A stretch of 64,000 bases of DNA from NCBI GenBank assembly GCA_024364735.1, contig JAGFNQ010006450.1, positions 154,994-218,993 of the forward strand. The letters run 5' to 3'. The notes beneath the pieces were generated by a model. The model saw only the letters and a program-made list of their open reading frames with translations. It ran no database searches and was not told the DNA's origin. Source of the stretch: Boesenbergia rotunda. Its lineage: Eukaryota; Streptophyta; Magnoliopsida; Zingiberales; Zingiberaceae. The stretch's first letter is position 1, and each line of letters begins with the position of its first letter. Of the stretch, positions 22,291 to 35,812 are shown in pieces. A program made the position numbers and the translations under genes.

Positions 22291-25276
22291 TGTCACGCCC
22301 CGAGACCTAGGAGCCGCTGTTCCAATATAAAATCGGACAGCACCTCCCCTGTCCGGCGGACAATTTACATATACCCACAACAACTATAACAATACCACGC
22401 AGTTTATATTTGGCCTCAGACCTCCAAAGTAAATAAACACAATATAAAGACACAAGACAACTAAGTAAATCATACCTGACTGCGGACCGGTCCGACTTAC
22501 GACGAATCAACCAATACAAAACCCCTTAGGGCACACGACAACACTCCCAAGACATATACAAGTCTAATAAGTAAATATACAAATAGACACTACTAAATAC
22601 AAAACGAAACTATGTCGTCGCGATGGGTAGGGACTGGCTGCTGGGCTCTTCTGGCGACTCCAAGTATCTCAACCTGAGATAAAAACATATGGCAACGGGG
22701 TGAGTCCGTAACTCAGCGAATACCCAGCAGATATGCATAGTATGTTATAATAACAATAAGCATCTACGTTAATACAGTCTCATATCAACAATATGGAAAA
22801 ACTAGTACTGGAAATACTGAGGTAGATACATACCAGAATCCAGCTAACCTGAAAAGAGGATAATAAATACCAAGGGAATATCATTAGACATATAATCTCA
22901 AATAACAAGTCTCCAGAATATGCATGTCAAACAAGTGCAAGAATCAAGTGCAGCAAACAATGCACAATGCAAAATATGCACATGGTGCAATGACATGTGT
23001 CACCCCTAGTCCCAGTCAGGATATCATCCACGACGTCCGCGTGGGTAGAGCTGTGACAAACTGTACGCACCCTGCCATCACTGCTCCTGAGTGACCGGGT
23101 GGACAGGATGCTGGCGGAGGACCACCCCCCTACCCCATGTATATATGAGGGAGCTCCGCTCTCATCTCCTCGTGGCTCAGTACGAGAAGGGACCCCTGGC
23201 TGCTACCACGCCCGCGCTCACCCTCCTCATAGTGGCCGAACGGAGCAATACAGGGTAAATGCACACATCTACGGTATCCACTAACCCATGAGTGGCCGTG
23301 CATGCATATCATGTACCGGAAAACGATTAGGCTCAACCACAAGGGAGTCGCTGATCGCCGGCATGCAACAGTGCAAGGATGGTGTATGATAGATACACAT
23401 ACCTGAGACTGTAACGAACTAACAGCATAATAACTCAGGGATAACTAACAAGTATCCAGAACAGGTATAATAACTCAGGGATAACTAACATGTATCCAGA
23501 ACAGGCATAATAACTCAGGGATAACTAACATGTATCCAGAACATGCATAATAAACCAGGCCAGCGTATAATCTTACTGCTATCTATAACCAACCATGCAT
23601 AGCAATATGACAATATCTAAAAGATAAGTCAAAGGGTACCCGCCTCCAAGAGAGAGATGCTCGTATCAGAAAGAACCTCTCGTCCGATAATCAGCAATGC
23701 TAAATCCAATCAAGTCCCTGTATCAAGGATATATTTAATTAGCTATCACACAGAAACGATAACTAGCTAATAAATCCCTAAGTCATATTAGGATTAACCT
23801 AACCGTTCCCTTTCCATTACAAACTCACAACCTAGGGAATGGATTAACCGAAGCAATCACAAACTCATTCAACAATTGAAGGTAAAGATCCAAAACAGAA
23901 TCATCTCCAACACTGAAACCCAATCAGAGGGAAAGGTTATAGCTACCGATCAAATAGAAACATAAGCCTCTTTACCTCAATTGAAAGCTAGGAAACAACC
24001 ATCCTTAATTAGATCCAAAGGTTCATATCCAGAAGCTCATTAAACCTAACTGAAAACTAGAGAACAACATCAAGAACAACCTCCTAGATATGGAATAGGA
24101 ACAATAAATGATGCTCCAAAATAATTTGAGACCCATGGCAAATCTACAAAATCTTCAGAACACTTATATCCTGCAAATATAAATCTTACTTCCCTCAATC
24201 CAAAGCCAATCACGGTAACAAATCAACTCACAATTCAACAAAAACTAAGTCAACCAAAACTGAATCTAAAACATATTCAACACCATGATCAACAACAATC
24301 CATATCTGATCAAATTATCAAAACCTGATTCCCAACCCCAGAACTAGGATCACCTCCCTAAACAACTATATGGAGGTAACTAAAATACGCCATGAACAGG
24401 GCAGCATATATTTGCAAATCGAAACAACTACCATGATTGGAAATTCATTTAGAAACCAGAACTACTTCACGTATCCAATCCACAACCTGAACCCGATTCC
24501 AAATTGGTCAGAACATCAAAATGAATTCCAGTAACCTAGTTTTCAGCCAGTCATCATCTTCTTGTCAGTAGGGAAAACTAACAAAACGCCCTTACCTTGG
24601 GTTGCGCCAGATGCTCCTTGTTCAGATTCGACGAAGTTTCAGCGCTCGATTGTGGAGATCAAGAAGATGACGAGGACGCCCAACTCCAGGGGCTGGTGGT
24701 CGATTCACGCTTGAGGAAGAGGGTCGCGAATTGGGTTGCGGGCGGAAGCTTGAACTGCTAGAGAGAAGGCAGCGCTTGGCTGCAACTAGGGCACGCGATG
24801 AGGAGAAGAAGAAGGAGTCGGCGCTTGGTTTCTGCTGCGGCTAGGGTTCGCGTCACCGGAAGAGTGAGGGAGGAAGAGATAGCTGCGGCGAAGGCTTAGG
24901 GCTCGAGGGGAGGAGACGCGAAGGGGGAAGTCGGCGCGTCTGCGGGTCTTGGTTGCGGCCGAGCGGAAGTTTAGGTTTTAATAAAAGAGGTCTTTTGCAG
25001 AAAAATCCTCGAATCTTTCATTAATTTAAACCCTACCCTTAGGGTAAGAGTTTTGATCAATTTACCCTCCTATTTGGTACCATCCATCTCAAAAATCTTT
25101 AGGGTTAAATTAATCCCCCTCTTGTAATGTAAGAGTTTACCCTAAACCCTTGATAAGTTTTAGATTTTTACACTAAAGCCCCTTAGGCTCCACCCGTAGG
25201 GCCGAAAACCCTAGAATCAATCCGAAAAATCTCGAAAAATTTTCTGGTCCGGATTTTCGAATCGTCGTATTTTACA
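22291..25276 (-). mobile_element. Solo LTR of a Tekay/Del-like gypsy element
   Basis: 2986 bp, plus-strand ends TGTCACGCCCC and GTATTTTACA, flanked by the perfect target duplication TTTAG (22286-22290, 25277-25281). No primer site or purine tract adjoins it, so it is a solo LTR left by LTR-LTR recombination. On the minus strand it has a GC-rich leader (24620-24960), a GTAAGG donor near 24595 and an acceptor-like TCTCAG near 22675, downstream of a GGACTCACCCCGTT motif. A 60-bp unit (CATAATAACTCAGGGATAACTAAC) is repeated three times at 23427-23550. Homologous to 8796-10188. Confidence 0.85.
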
Positions 25277-25298
25277 TTTAGAATTATGAAAGTTAGTT

Positions 25299-26756
25299 TG
25301 TTAGGACCTGTGCGAGCTAGGGGTGAATAACTCCAATCACTTCGCCTCAATCTTGAGCTCATTATTTGAATACGTAATAGAAGCTTTGATTCAAAATTGA
25401 TTTCACATGCACAACACATAGATTTTACTTGATATCTATCTCTTTGAGACGACTAATCCAAGTGTTCACTCCTAACTCTCCACTTCTAATAAAAACTTCC
25501 TCCTTTTCATAAATATTTTGGAGGTGGAAAGCCTTTTACAACAATAAAACAATGAAAGCGAATACAACTTACAAATGAAAGTAAAACACCTTTGCAAGAT
25601 GAGAACTTCACTTTGATCATTGTTGATAGTTTCAGAATGCCTCTTGTTGGTCTAGAAATGTAACATCAATTCGCTCTCAAACTTCCAAGAACTAATACCT
25701 TCAAACCTCTTCAAAATCATCTTTTAAAGGCTCCTGCTCGAGTTGATTTCTGCCTATCAATTGATTGATTGATTTTACTTATCAATTGACTGTTATGATG
25801 AATTCGACCATTGAAATTTGCAGAATGACCCTTGTGACCTGTTTGACCATATCAATTGATTGATTTCCCAAATTAGACGAATTGATTTGTTGTGGATCAG
25901 TTGAATCAATTTGCTTCTATTTGCTTTTAAATTAAATTGATTCAACTAATTTTCTCAACTAGTTGAATCGATTTCCTTTTAGATAATCGATTCAAATGAT
26001 TTTCCCAACCAGTTGAATTATTTGCTTTTGAATCATTATTTGGGTATTCTAATAACCAAATTCGCCTAAACTTCACTACACCCCTTGCATCCATTCCAAT
26101 TATCTATTTAGGCTTAATTTGACCTCTCACTAAGAATCTAGTTCTCAATCCTTTTGGACTTTCCTTGCCATGCATCCAATCCTACGATCTACAAGGACTT
26201 TCTCTTATCTAGTATCTAGTTAATTTCAACCTATTAGGACTTCCTTTGCTCAACATTTGATCTGTCGTGACCCACTGAGACTTCTGTCATAATCAAGTGT
26301 TCGGTCCTCTGTGACCCACTTAGACTTTTCTCTTATCAACTTTCCGTTGGACTTCCTATCATCAAGTTTCGATTAACCTTGACCCACTTGAACTTTCCTC
26401 TTTTTAACTTCCCATTAATCTTCCAATCACCAAATGTTTGGTCCTCTATAACCCACTTGGACTTTTCTTTTACCGACTCTTTGTTGGACTTTAGATCACT
26501 AAGTGTATGGTCCTTCGTGACTGGTCATCTAGGACCCACTTGGACTTTTGTCTTGCCAACTTTTCGTTAGACTTTCGATCACCAAGTGTCCGGTTCTTCG
26601 TGTCCCACTAGAACTTTCCACTTCTAGTCAAGTATATTGTCACCTTGTCCTATTTGACTTTTACTAACATATTGATCAAATATCGAAACCTAAACTCGAG
26701 TCAACCCAAGCTTGGTCAACTTTGTCAACCTTGACCTGAGGTCGATTATACTAACA
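25299..26756 (-). repeat. 3' LTR of D
   Basis: Plus-strand start TGTTAGGACC, end ATACTAACA. It contains a TATA-like TTTAAAAG (minus, near 25731-25738), then upstream palindromes of the type ATCAATTGAT / AATCGATT and TCAACTAGTTGA (25755-25990). A degenerate tandem of about 80 bp with CCACTTGGACTTTTC phrases covers 26190-26640. It also supplies the uninterrupted version of the site hit by the solo LTR at 33172. Confidence 0.75.
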
Positions 26757-27792
26757 ATTTTTTCTTTTTTGATGTTTGACAATATGTTTATATTAAACTA
26801 ATTAATCACCCCAACTTTCCTTATTCTTCCTTCTTCTCATGCTAAAGTATGAGAGTTTCGTAACTTAAGCCCTACATTCTTTCCCTTTGTGACATATCAA
26901 AAATATTTTCTCAATATCTATCTATCTTAAACTTTCAACATTACAATGAAGGTTCCTACCTTCCATTGTCTTCAATGCTCAATTTTGAGCATACACCCAT
27001 CATCCATCATTTGTCCATTCATTATCAAATTCTTGCATTCTCCTTAATTCAAATATCCTTTTTACAAAATCATGTCTTTAAGGAGAACCTTCCCATCAAA
27101 GCATGCTCCAACTTCAATTATTACACCAACAATGATTTGAAGTTCCTAAATATTTAGAAAAATCCAAAATCTAAGTTATGAGATTAAATATTCAACCTCG
27201 AATCTAAACCTCCCTCTCAATTCCATTTTTCTCTTTTAAAATCCCTTTCTCATTTTCATAAAAAAAATTTCCTTTGAATATTTATCCAAGTATATTAGAG
27301 AGTTAGAGAAATTAAGATACCTAAGATTGAGCTTAGATAACTTAAACAAATCTATTTTTGTGAAAAATACAAAATTAATTCGATTGATTTTCTAAATTAG
27401 TTGACTGATTTAGAATATCAGTCGATTGATATTTTAAAAACTGTAATTTTAATTTACAGATTGAATGTCAAAAATGCATAAGCAATTTTATATTTTTCAA
27501 AAATTCGTGAAATTTCATAGACATTACTTATATCAAATTATTATCAGGAAAAATAGTTTTATATGAAAATATATCTTATTTTTGAAGAATGGCAAAAATT
27601 AAAAAACGTTGAAAATTTTAATGTTTTACTCTAACTTTGTATCAAACTAATCAATGGTGATTCCTATCAATAAATAGACTTTACCAAAATTTTTCAAAAT
27701 AATTTTAAAATAGTTTTCAAATTTAATTTCAACATCATCTATGGGCTAAATGTACATGACTTACACATTAACTTTCTCCATTATTGGTTAAC
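26757..27792 (-). other. Internal 3' region of D
   Basis: Non-coding. Begins with the pyrimidine tract (complement of the purine tract) at 26757-26770. Degenerate AGTTGACTGATTTAG / AGTCGATTGATA palindromes occur near 27400-27432, mirroring the arrangement in elements A and B. Confidence 0.5.
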
Positions 27793-30324
27793 TGATGAAC
27801 CCAAAATGAGCTGTCACGAAAGTGGGTCTCAAATTTAGATATTTATAAAATGCTGGAAACCCTTTTTGCAATCAAAATAGGAAAATATAGTAAAGGGGCC
27901 ACTGGTCGTATTTTTTTCTAAGGGCTAGTTGACGTTGTGTAATTCGAGCTCGTGTTTATGTGTCGTTTGTGAATTTTTAGGTTTCAAATGTGATTTGGGT
28001 TTGGGTTGCAAACATGAATTGAAATGGCAATAAAAATAAAAGCAAACTAAACAAAGGAACTAAACAACGATAGTGAATGATAACTCAATCGGAGGTAAAC
28101 CAACTCAACCAAGGGAACTAAATTGATATTAAAAAGGGCACACAATGGTTATTAAATGCAATCTTATTGCTGAGCAATTGAGTAAACACAGTGATGGCAG
28201 ATGTTGGAAACAACCAAGCTTGACACAAATAAAAGCATGCGAAATTCAGAAATTGAACAAGCACTAAACTCAACTCAACTTAGAAGTTTTTAAAGCTAAC
28301 TAATGCAGGGAAAATTCAGAATTGCTAAAGGTGATATCAATAGATTTCAAAAGCTATCCTACACCAAAAGACAAACAATCAACTGATTCAAATCAGTGCC
28401 CAAAACAGCTTGGCACGCAAGTTGAAACCCTTGTACCAAAACTGAATTTTTGTGCCAAAAACTGATTCTGGCAGTTCAGAAATGCAGCTGACCGAATGCA
28501 ATTTGAAAAGCAAACTATCAATGAAGAACTTTGCAGGAATGGATGCAGAATTTCAGATCAAGTTCCAACCAATTCAAGCAAACTAAAACTTGAAATGCAC
28601 TTGCGAAGACTCAATGCAGAAATGCAGAAGTAAATAAATGACTTGTGAAATTTAGAACTGATTTGGATGTTAAAACCAAACAAGCAACGGAAATTGATTG
28701 CTTTCAGCTAATGCTCTGTAAAATTCCTTAGAACTGAAACTTAATTGCTGCAAATTCAGAATCTACAGACTGAAACACATTGAAACTGAAACTAAATAGC
28801 AGAAGTTAAGTTGATACACTAGCTAAACTAAAACTTGAAACTGAGTTGCGGTCAACCAAAACTAAGTCCTAAGTTAACTAAACAAGCATCTATCTAGCTC
28901 GAATGCAGCAATTAACAACTATAAGATGAAGAAACAATTTAGAAAACAAGCACTCTGATACAAGTTCAGAAACTGAAATAAAATGCAGGAATTGAAATGG
29001 CACGCTATTGAAATTGGCACGCAAGCTGTTAACAAAGAATTATACTAAAATTAAAGTCGATTGATCACTAACAAGTTCACCAAACTATTTAACTTGAAGA
29101 ATCAAAACCTAATTAAGCTAAACAATTCAGAAACCACTCTTAAACAGCTAATACAAGAAATTGCAGAAAACAGATTGCGGCAGAAATGAAAACTACAACT
29201 AAAACAGAATTTAAACTAAAAAAAAAACTACTCCTGGATCCCTTCCCGAGCTCAAAATCTCCTTGGTCGTCAAGCAAGGGCTGGCCTCGAACCCCTAAGC
29301 TCAGCAAATCAGTGGAAATCAGCCTCAATCCTTAAATTCTGCTCAAATTGCTTCAGCTGGGAGAATTCCGATCCGAACTCTTCAATCTCAGTTTGTTGAG
29401 TTGCGATGATGATTTGGAGAAGACCTGAGCTCACCTGAGAACCCCTACAAGTGGCTCAGATCGTCGGAAATGGGTTGTAGCTAAGATTTCAGTGCTTGGA
29501 CCACAGAGAATGCCGAAACCCTCAAACACCTCTGTCCGGATGAAATTTGAGATGAATTCTCGATCGAAACTGCCTTCCAAGGATTCAGATGATAATCTAA
29601 GATTGGAATGGAGGTGGTCACGCCTTCTTGATGAAGAACTTGAAGAAAGCTGCGAAGAACAAACGAAAACGATGAAGAACGGCGAAGACGTGACAAGGGT
29701 CAGCCGCGGGGAAAATTTCCTTAAGTAATTATGAATGAACGACCCAGATTGATTTGAGGAAATCCAACGGCTGATCTTGCTCTGATTTGAGCCAAACTTT
29801 TAGGATGTTGATCAGGAGTCAGGATCTACCTCGTGGTAGCTCAGATCCTCCAGATGTGCAACGGATGGTCCAGATCAACCTAATCTTTGAATGAACGATC
29901 TAGAGCCCTACAAGCTTGATCCAACGGTTGAATGAGCTCTGATTGGGATGAAACCTTCAGATCTTGATCAGAGTGCTTGATCAACCCGAACCCTAGCTCG
30001 AATTGCTTCAGATGATCCCGGATGGCTCAGATCTAGCCGCTTTTGAATCGGACGGCCCAGATTTAATCCTAATCTTGATGACTCGATCCAGATCACTTCC
30101 GACTCAAATTTGACCCAATATGCCCTAGGTCCATGAACCTTTCATGCCTACAAAGATAGATCACAAATTTAGTGGCCAAATAATCCAAATATGTATAAAT
30201 TTGCAATTAAGTCCAAAATAAGAGTAAGTTCTAAAACCTAGGGCAATTTCACAATTAAGCAATAAAAACATAGGTCAAACATGGATTTTAGCAACTCAAA
30301 TAATCAATAAAATGGTACTTATCA
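27793..30324 (-). mobile_element. Solo LTR inserted in element D
   Basis: 2532 bp, plus-strand start TGATGAACCC, end GGTACTTATCA, flanked by the perfect duplication TTAAC (27788-27792, 30325-30329). TG...CA ends and the 5-bp duplication mark it as an LTR. The lack of primer site and purine tract makes it solo. Minus orientation is favoured because the start would then be TGATAAGTACC. Superfamily is undetermined. Short frames inside it are not convincing genes. Confidence 0.7.
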
Positions 30325-31089
30325 TTAACATTAAATCCATTTCGATTTGATGAGACTAAAGTTCATTTTGATATATTAAATTGCATCTTGAATTTAGTTC
30401 ATCATCCTAACTTCTCATTTGTGTCTAATGTGTCTCAATACATACACAAGTCATCATATGATCTTTGTGAGATGTAAAATAAGTTTTCCCTAAACTACGA
30501 ATTATGCATCTCTAACTAAGCATTTTAAACTTAATCATCTTACGTAGGATGCCAACTAATGTCATTGTTCTTAATTTCATGAAATTAAAGTTTATGTATG
30601 TAAATGATTATGACATTCATCAAGTGCATAACATCATAAAGAAATCTAACAAACTTAATGATATATGTATGACATAATAAGTATTATTTTTCAAGGTAAG
30701 ATAAATGTATAATTTGATGTCATGGCATGTGATAGGATACACAAATATAGTAGTTATGACTCATAATAAAATATTTAGATTTTCATCTAAGTGTCATCAA
30801 CTAATTACTATGCCAATTGATGATTTGACATAGGTGGTCCTATCTCTCTCGAATGTGTCAAACCCCCAACTTGGCATACTTTTGAATTCTATCCTATTTG
30901 TGTCAATTTGATTAATCTCAATGCCTTAAATTTTTTATTGGCATACCATAAAATATTTAGATTTTCAAAATGTCACAATACTTTAGATGTCAATACCTTG
31001 AAAATGTTCTAAAAATGTTAATTTCACTATGGTTGAGTTTGCTACCATTCCAATTAGGATTGACATACTCTATACCCATCTAGTTTAAA

Positions 31090-32720
31090 GAGATCACACT
31101 CTTAGATACCAAAATATCCATTGGAGCTTCTTAGGTGTACTAGGTATTCACTAGAGATAACTTCCATAGATACCTTCCTAATGACTTTCCTAAACTTCTT
31201 AAAAGCCTTTGTTATATTAGTCTCCTCAAAGTCAACACTAGGGATAACCTCCCTTGTAACCTTAACCCTTAAACCTAGGGTTAATTCCATAACTATATGA
31301 GACTCTATGGTACGATGACACATTCTTCTTGGCTTTGGACTTGTCACCCAAGTCTTTCTTGCCCTTTAATAGTTGTTGCCTATCTAATCCTAGATTTTTT
31401 GGGGGACTCTTTAGCCTCATTTGTCATATTTTTTAGGTCTTCTCCAATTTATCGAGTATTGACCTCAAAACTTAATTTTCAACCTCTATATCACTAATCC
31501 TTGACTTATCATGAATGCCTTGGATATTTCTTTTTCTAGGTATGTGTCTAGCCTTTTTAAGATTTTTACCTAGATCTTTCCTATCCTTAGGTGTATTTGT
31601 TCTAATATGATATGATTTATAATTATATTTAGAATTATTATACTTTTTATTTTCATGATAATAAACATTAAAATCATAAAACTTATTTCTAGCAAGCTTG
31701 TTATCATCATATAAAGAAATATCATTAACTAATGGTAGCTCGGATCTTATCTTAGATGTTCCCCTTAAACTTGAGCTTCCTCCTATGTCTTTTCCTTGAA
31801 GCCTCCCCTTTGGATATTGATTTCGATAATGCCCATTTTGGTTGCATGTGAAGTGTACAATGTGCTCTTTTTTCCTTTCGTATCAAGATTATGCCTTCTT
31901 TTGACTTCTCCCTTGCCTTGGATGCCAACTTAGTCTTTTCTTTGTCAATTTAAAACACTTACTCTTATAATGTCCTTTTCCCTTACACTCGAAGTAAATG
32001 ATATCATTTTTATTTTTAACAATCGAAATTATAATACCTTCGCGAGTTGAGTTATCTCCACTCGTAGAGGTGGCACAATCATCCTCATTGGTTCTCGAAG
32101 TCAAGAGTTCTTCTTATGTCAATGTTAATGGCATACACCCTCCCTTAATCCTTGAGGTGAATGTTTCTTCATCTTCCATCTTGGATGCTGAGCATCTCTC
32201 AACCTTCGAGTTCTCTTGCTCTCGTGTCAATGAGTCCCCTTCCTTGGGCTCGTCTTCACATTGCATTGAGATTAGATCTTGTTTTGCAATTTTATTCAAT
32301 AGAACCTTTACATCTTGATATTGACCTATCATACACAAGACATGTTAGGTAAACTATTTGATAATAATTTAGTTACCTTTTCATTTTCTACGTATTTTTG
32401 AACTTGTTTCTTAGTCCATTTATTCCTCCGAACAATTTTTTCTTGAACTTGTTTCTTAGTCTATTTACTCCTCCGAACAATTTTTTCTTTTGTATCTCTC
32501 GGAGCTTCAAATCATTCAATTAGAGCAAACCTATTATTCTATGTCCATTATGAGGAAGATTTCATCAATGCTCGAATCCTCCCAATTTGAATGGTGAAGG
32601 TACTCGGATGTTATATCTGAATTAATTCTGGGGTCGTTCCATCCTAAAATCTAAGCCCCCTTTGGTGTTGGCTTCTTCCGATGGTTAGTCTAATGACTTG
32701 TTACTATCAAAGAGCTCAAA
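31090..32720 (-). pseudogene. Broken gag of D with two damaged zinc knuckles
   Basis: Read on the minus strand, an acidic/Ser-rich stretch (32114-32338) leads to a knuckle reading YFECKGKGHYKSKC near 31970-32010, in which the first Cys is Tyr. A second, near 31840, reads FTCNQNGHYRNQY, with the last Cys changed. Frames switch and stop repeatedly. The N-terminal gag domain is largely gone. A 45-bp direct duplication (CTCCGAACAATTTTTTCTT) lies at about 32400-32490. Domain order resembles the two-knuckle gag of family A. Confidence 0.65.
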
Positions 32721-32789
32721 ATCACAGCCTCTTCTTCTTTCCTCTAACTCATGCTTCTTTTGGCAGTTAGTCTGATAAAAAGTGGTTTC

Positions 32790-32801
32790 GCTTTGATACC
32801 A
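32790..32801 (-). other. Primer-binding site of D
   Basis: The complement reads TGGTATCAAAGC, the initiator tRNA-Met site with one G-to-A change that A2 and A3 share. It lies two bases inside the LTR boundary at 32804. Confidence 0.8.
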
Positions 32802-32803
32802 CT

Positions 32804-35565
32804 TGTTAGGACCCGGACAAGTTAGAGGGGGAGGAGATGAATAGCTCTAATCACTTCGTCTCGATCTTGTTCTCGTCATTTGAATGCACAACAAAAATTT
32901 TAATTCAAAATCAATTTCACATGCATAACACTTAGATTTTACTTAGTATCTGTCTCCTTGAGACGACTAATCCAAGGGTTCACTCCTAACTCTCCACTTC
33001 CACTAAAAACTTCGTGTTCTAAGAAATTTTCCAGATGCAGAGAAGCCTTTTACAACAAATTCAAGACAATACAACAATAAAAGTGAATACAACTTACAAA
33101 TGAAAGTAAAACAAATTTTCAAGACGAGAACTTCACTTTGATCATTGTTGATAGCTTCAGAATGCCTCTTGTATAGGATCGAGATTGAGCGATAGAGGGG
33201 GGGGGTGAATATCGCTTAACAAAATTTCAGATTTCAAAACTCAACGTTGATAAAGTACACAACATAAACTTAAGGTTAGAGTAAGCGTCGGAGTTAGAGA
33301 GAGATAGGAAGCAGCGGAAAATAAAACACAGCACGATCGCTAACTTAGGTTGATTTTACTTGCTTCGGAGTTTTAACCAGCTCTTATTGCAAGGCCCACG
33401 ATCCTTGATCGTTTATTTTGGGCAATACTAATAATCGCAAGAATATTACAAATTACAGAATTGAAGTGTGCAATAAAAGAAGAATAATTATACCGACTCC
33501 TGAAATAAAAAGAAGATCTTCATTCGGAGAGTCGGACGACGTTTCAGCGTTTATCGGAACTTCGGTCGCTCAGCACACAGAAGAAGAAACTGATTATAGT
33601 TTTAGAATTGTTATAATGAACTGCTGCACTCGACCCCTTTTTATAGTACTTATTCAGGCGCCAGAATGGCCTCTCTGGCGCCTTACTGCAGCGTACCGGG
33701 CGGAAACTCTATCCGCTGTTCGGATAAATTTTATCCTAGCCAGGCGCCTAAGTCCCTTTTAGGCGCCTGAGTGCCGACGTGGATCTTCCACTCAGCACTC
33801 GTCACGTAAGCCAGACCATTGTGCCAGCTCAGCCGCCTGTTGTCAGCTCTCAAGCGCTTGAGTCCCATTCAGGCGCCTGAGTCTCATTCAGGTGCCCCAG
33901 TCAACTGCTTTCTCTTTTTAGCTGCAAAGGGTTAGTTTCAAACATACAATAATAAAATATAGAATTAAAACATGTATGCATTACAATCAGTGTTGTCTTG
34001 GTCCTGACTTTCATGTTTCACTAGAAACCCTAGGTCGGACAGACGCCTAATGTTCCCTTACCGGGGAACGCGTCCTCACCTACTCCTCTCAGGAGAGTTT
34101 CCCTATAGCCACCTGGAACCTCCGGTTGGACTTTTGCTCGGCCTCCGAGAACCCGAAACTCGACGACGTTTGACCTCGACCCATCTCGACTCCTGTCTGT
34201 GATCCCCGCTCGGTAAAGTCTTCTGCTCAGTCCCCTTGGACCAAGTCTTCGTGCTTGGCTTCACTAGCCAAGTCTTCATTGCCCGATCCCCGACCAGGAT
34301 TTCGTGCTCGGCTTCACTTGCCAAGTTTTCATTGCCCGATCCTCGACCAGGACTTCGTGCTCAACCCTGTAGGTCAAGATTTCTTGCCTAGCTTACCTAG
34401 GATTTTCTGCAATCTCAACAACTTCATCAGTACACTATACCAGCTTAACTTGAACTCTTTGTCACTTATCAAAACAAGGTTCGATCTGGTGCTTCCAGCA
34501 CCAACATCTTGTTGGTCTAGAAATGCAACAAAACTTTGCCCTCAAACCTTTAAGAATATATACCTTCAAACCTCTACGAAATCACCTTTTAAAGACTATT
34601 GCTCGAGCTGATTTCTGCCTATCAATCGATTGATTTTACTTATCAATCAACTGATTTGATGAATTTGATTGTTGAAACTTACAGAACAACTTTTTTAACC
34701 TATTTGAGAATATCAATCGACTAATTTCTCAAATCAATCGAATTGATTTGCTTCTGGATTAAATAGATTTAACAGATTTTCCCAACTAGATGAATCAATT
34801 TTCTTCTAGATCAACTCGATTCAACTGATCTTTTCAATTAGTTGAATCGATTTACTTTTGAATCATTATTTGGTTATTCTAATGACTAAATTCGCCTAAA
34901 CTTCTCTACGATCCTTGTATTCGTTCTAATGATCAATTCGGGATTCAACCTCTCACCAAGAATCTAGTAGTCTACTTTCTTAGAATTTTATTATCTTACA
35001 TCCGACCCCACAACCTATGAGGACTTTCTCCTATTCAGTATCCAGTTAACTTTAACCTCCTATTACTTTATTTTGCTCAACATTTGATCCACCATGACCT
35101 GTTGAGATTTCCATCATCAATAAGTGACCGGTCTTCCGTAACTCACTTAGACTTTTCTCTTGTTAATTTCTCGTTGAATTTTCGATTACCAAGTGTTCTG
35201 TAAATCTTGACTCATTTAGACTTTTTTCTTGCCAGCTTTCCGCTGAACTTTCAATCACCAAGTTTTCGATCCTCCATGACTCACTTAGATTTTTCTCTCA
35301 TTAATTTTTTTTATTGGATTTTCAATCACCAAGTGCCCAACTGTCTGTGACCCATTTAGACTTTTTTTTTCTTACCAATTTTCTATTAAATTTTCAATCA
35401 CTAAATGTCTGATCCTTCGTAATCCTCTTGAACTTTCCACTTATAGTAATTATCTACTCATCTTAATTTACTTGATTTTTTACTAATATATTGATTAAAT
35501 ATAGAAATTAAAAGTCGAGTAATTAGAGCAGGATCAATCTTGTTTTGTGATGGATTCAACCAACA
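32804..35565 (-). repeat. 5' LTR of D, split by a solo LTR
   Basis: Two parts, 32804-33171 and 34507-35565, are colinear with the LTR at 25299-26756. The 14-bp perfect palindrome ATCAATCGATTGAT is at 34621-34634. The outer end (CAACCAACA) is only about 250 bp upstream of the P450 start codon. Element transcription would run away from that gene. Confidence 0.75.
33172..34506 (-). mobile_element. Family-C solo LTR (C1) in the D LTR
   Basis: 1335 bp, flanked by the perfect duplication TCTTG (33167-33171, 34507-34511). The intact target is visible in the sister LTR near 25640-25655 (CCTCTTGTTGGTCTAG). Orientation is minus because the G-run plus GTGAATATCG near its left end is the complement of a copia LTR 3' end. 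The TATA is complementary to 33636-33648. AGGCGCCT-type palindromes (33655-33900) lie just upstream of it, including GGCGCCAGA / TCTGGCGCC with 9-bp arms. Confidence 0.88.
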
Positions 35566-35649
35566 TTATTAATTAGTTTTGTTAAATCGTATTTTTAATG
35601 TAATGTGTCAACTTGGAAAAGCTCAAACAAACCTTAAGCGCGCGAGAGG

Positions 35650-35659
35650 GGTAGTTGGG
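35650..35659 (+). promoter_or_regulatory. MYB-type motif upstream of the P450 gene
   Basis: GGTAGTTGGG, the complement of an AC-rich element resembling plant R2R3-MYB sites in flavonoid promoters, about 155 bp before the ATG. Short motif, low specificity. Confidence 0.3.
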
Positions 35660-35761
35660 ACGAAGGGAAGGTATACTGCAACGATCACGCTGCGGCAGCC
35701 TAACGTTCTCCAAAAAAGGAAAAGTATTCAACTGCTTCCCCATCGTCCTCCTTCGCTACGC

Positions 35762-35769
35762 ATTAAATA
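35762..35769 (+). promoter_or_regulatory. TATA-like box of the P450 gene
   Basis: ATTAAATA about 45 bp upstream of the start codon, in the 247 bp that separate the D LTR from the coding region. Confidence 0.4.
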
Positions 35770-35812
35770 GCCGACAAAACCAGCGGTCGTTTCCCCATTC
35801 GAAAACAGAGCC

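Larger units (their letters stand above)
25299..35565 (-). mobile_element. Element D: copia-type gag-only retrotransposon with two nested solo LTRs
   Basis: Minus-strand element. Its 5' LTR is 32804-35565 (containing a solo LTR), the primer site 32790-32801, the broken gag about 31090-32720, the purine tract complement just after 26756, and the 3' LTR 25299-26756. No pol frame is seen. Another solo LTR interrupts the internal region at 27793-30324. Without the insertions the LTRs are about 1.42-1.46 kb. Flanking pentamers TAGTT and TTATT agree at only three positions, so the target duplication is uncertain or decayed. Confidence 0.75.
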
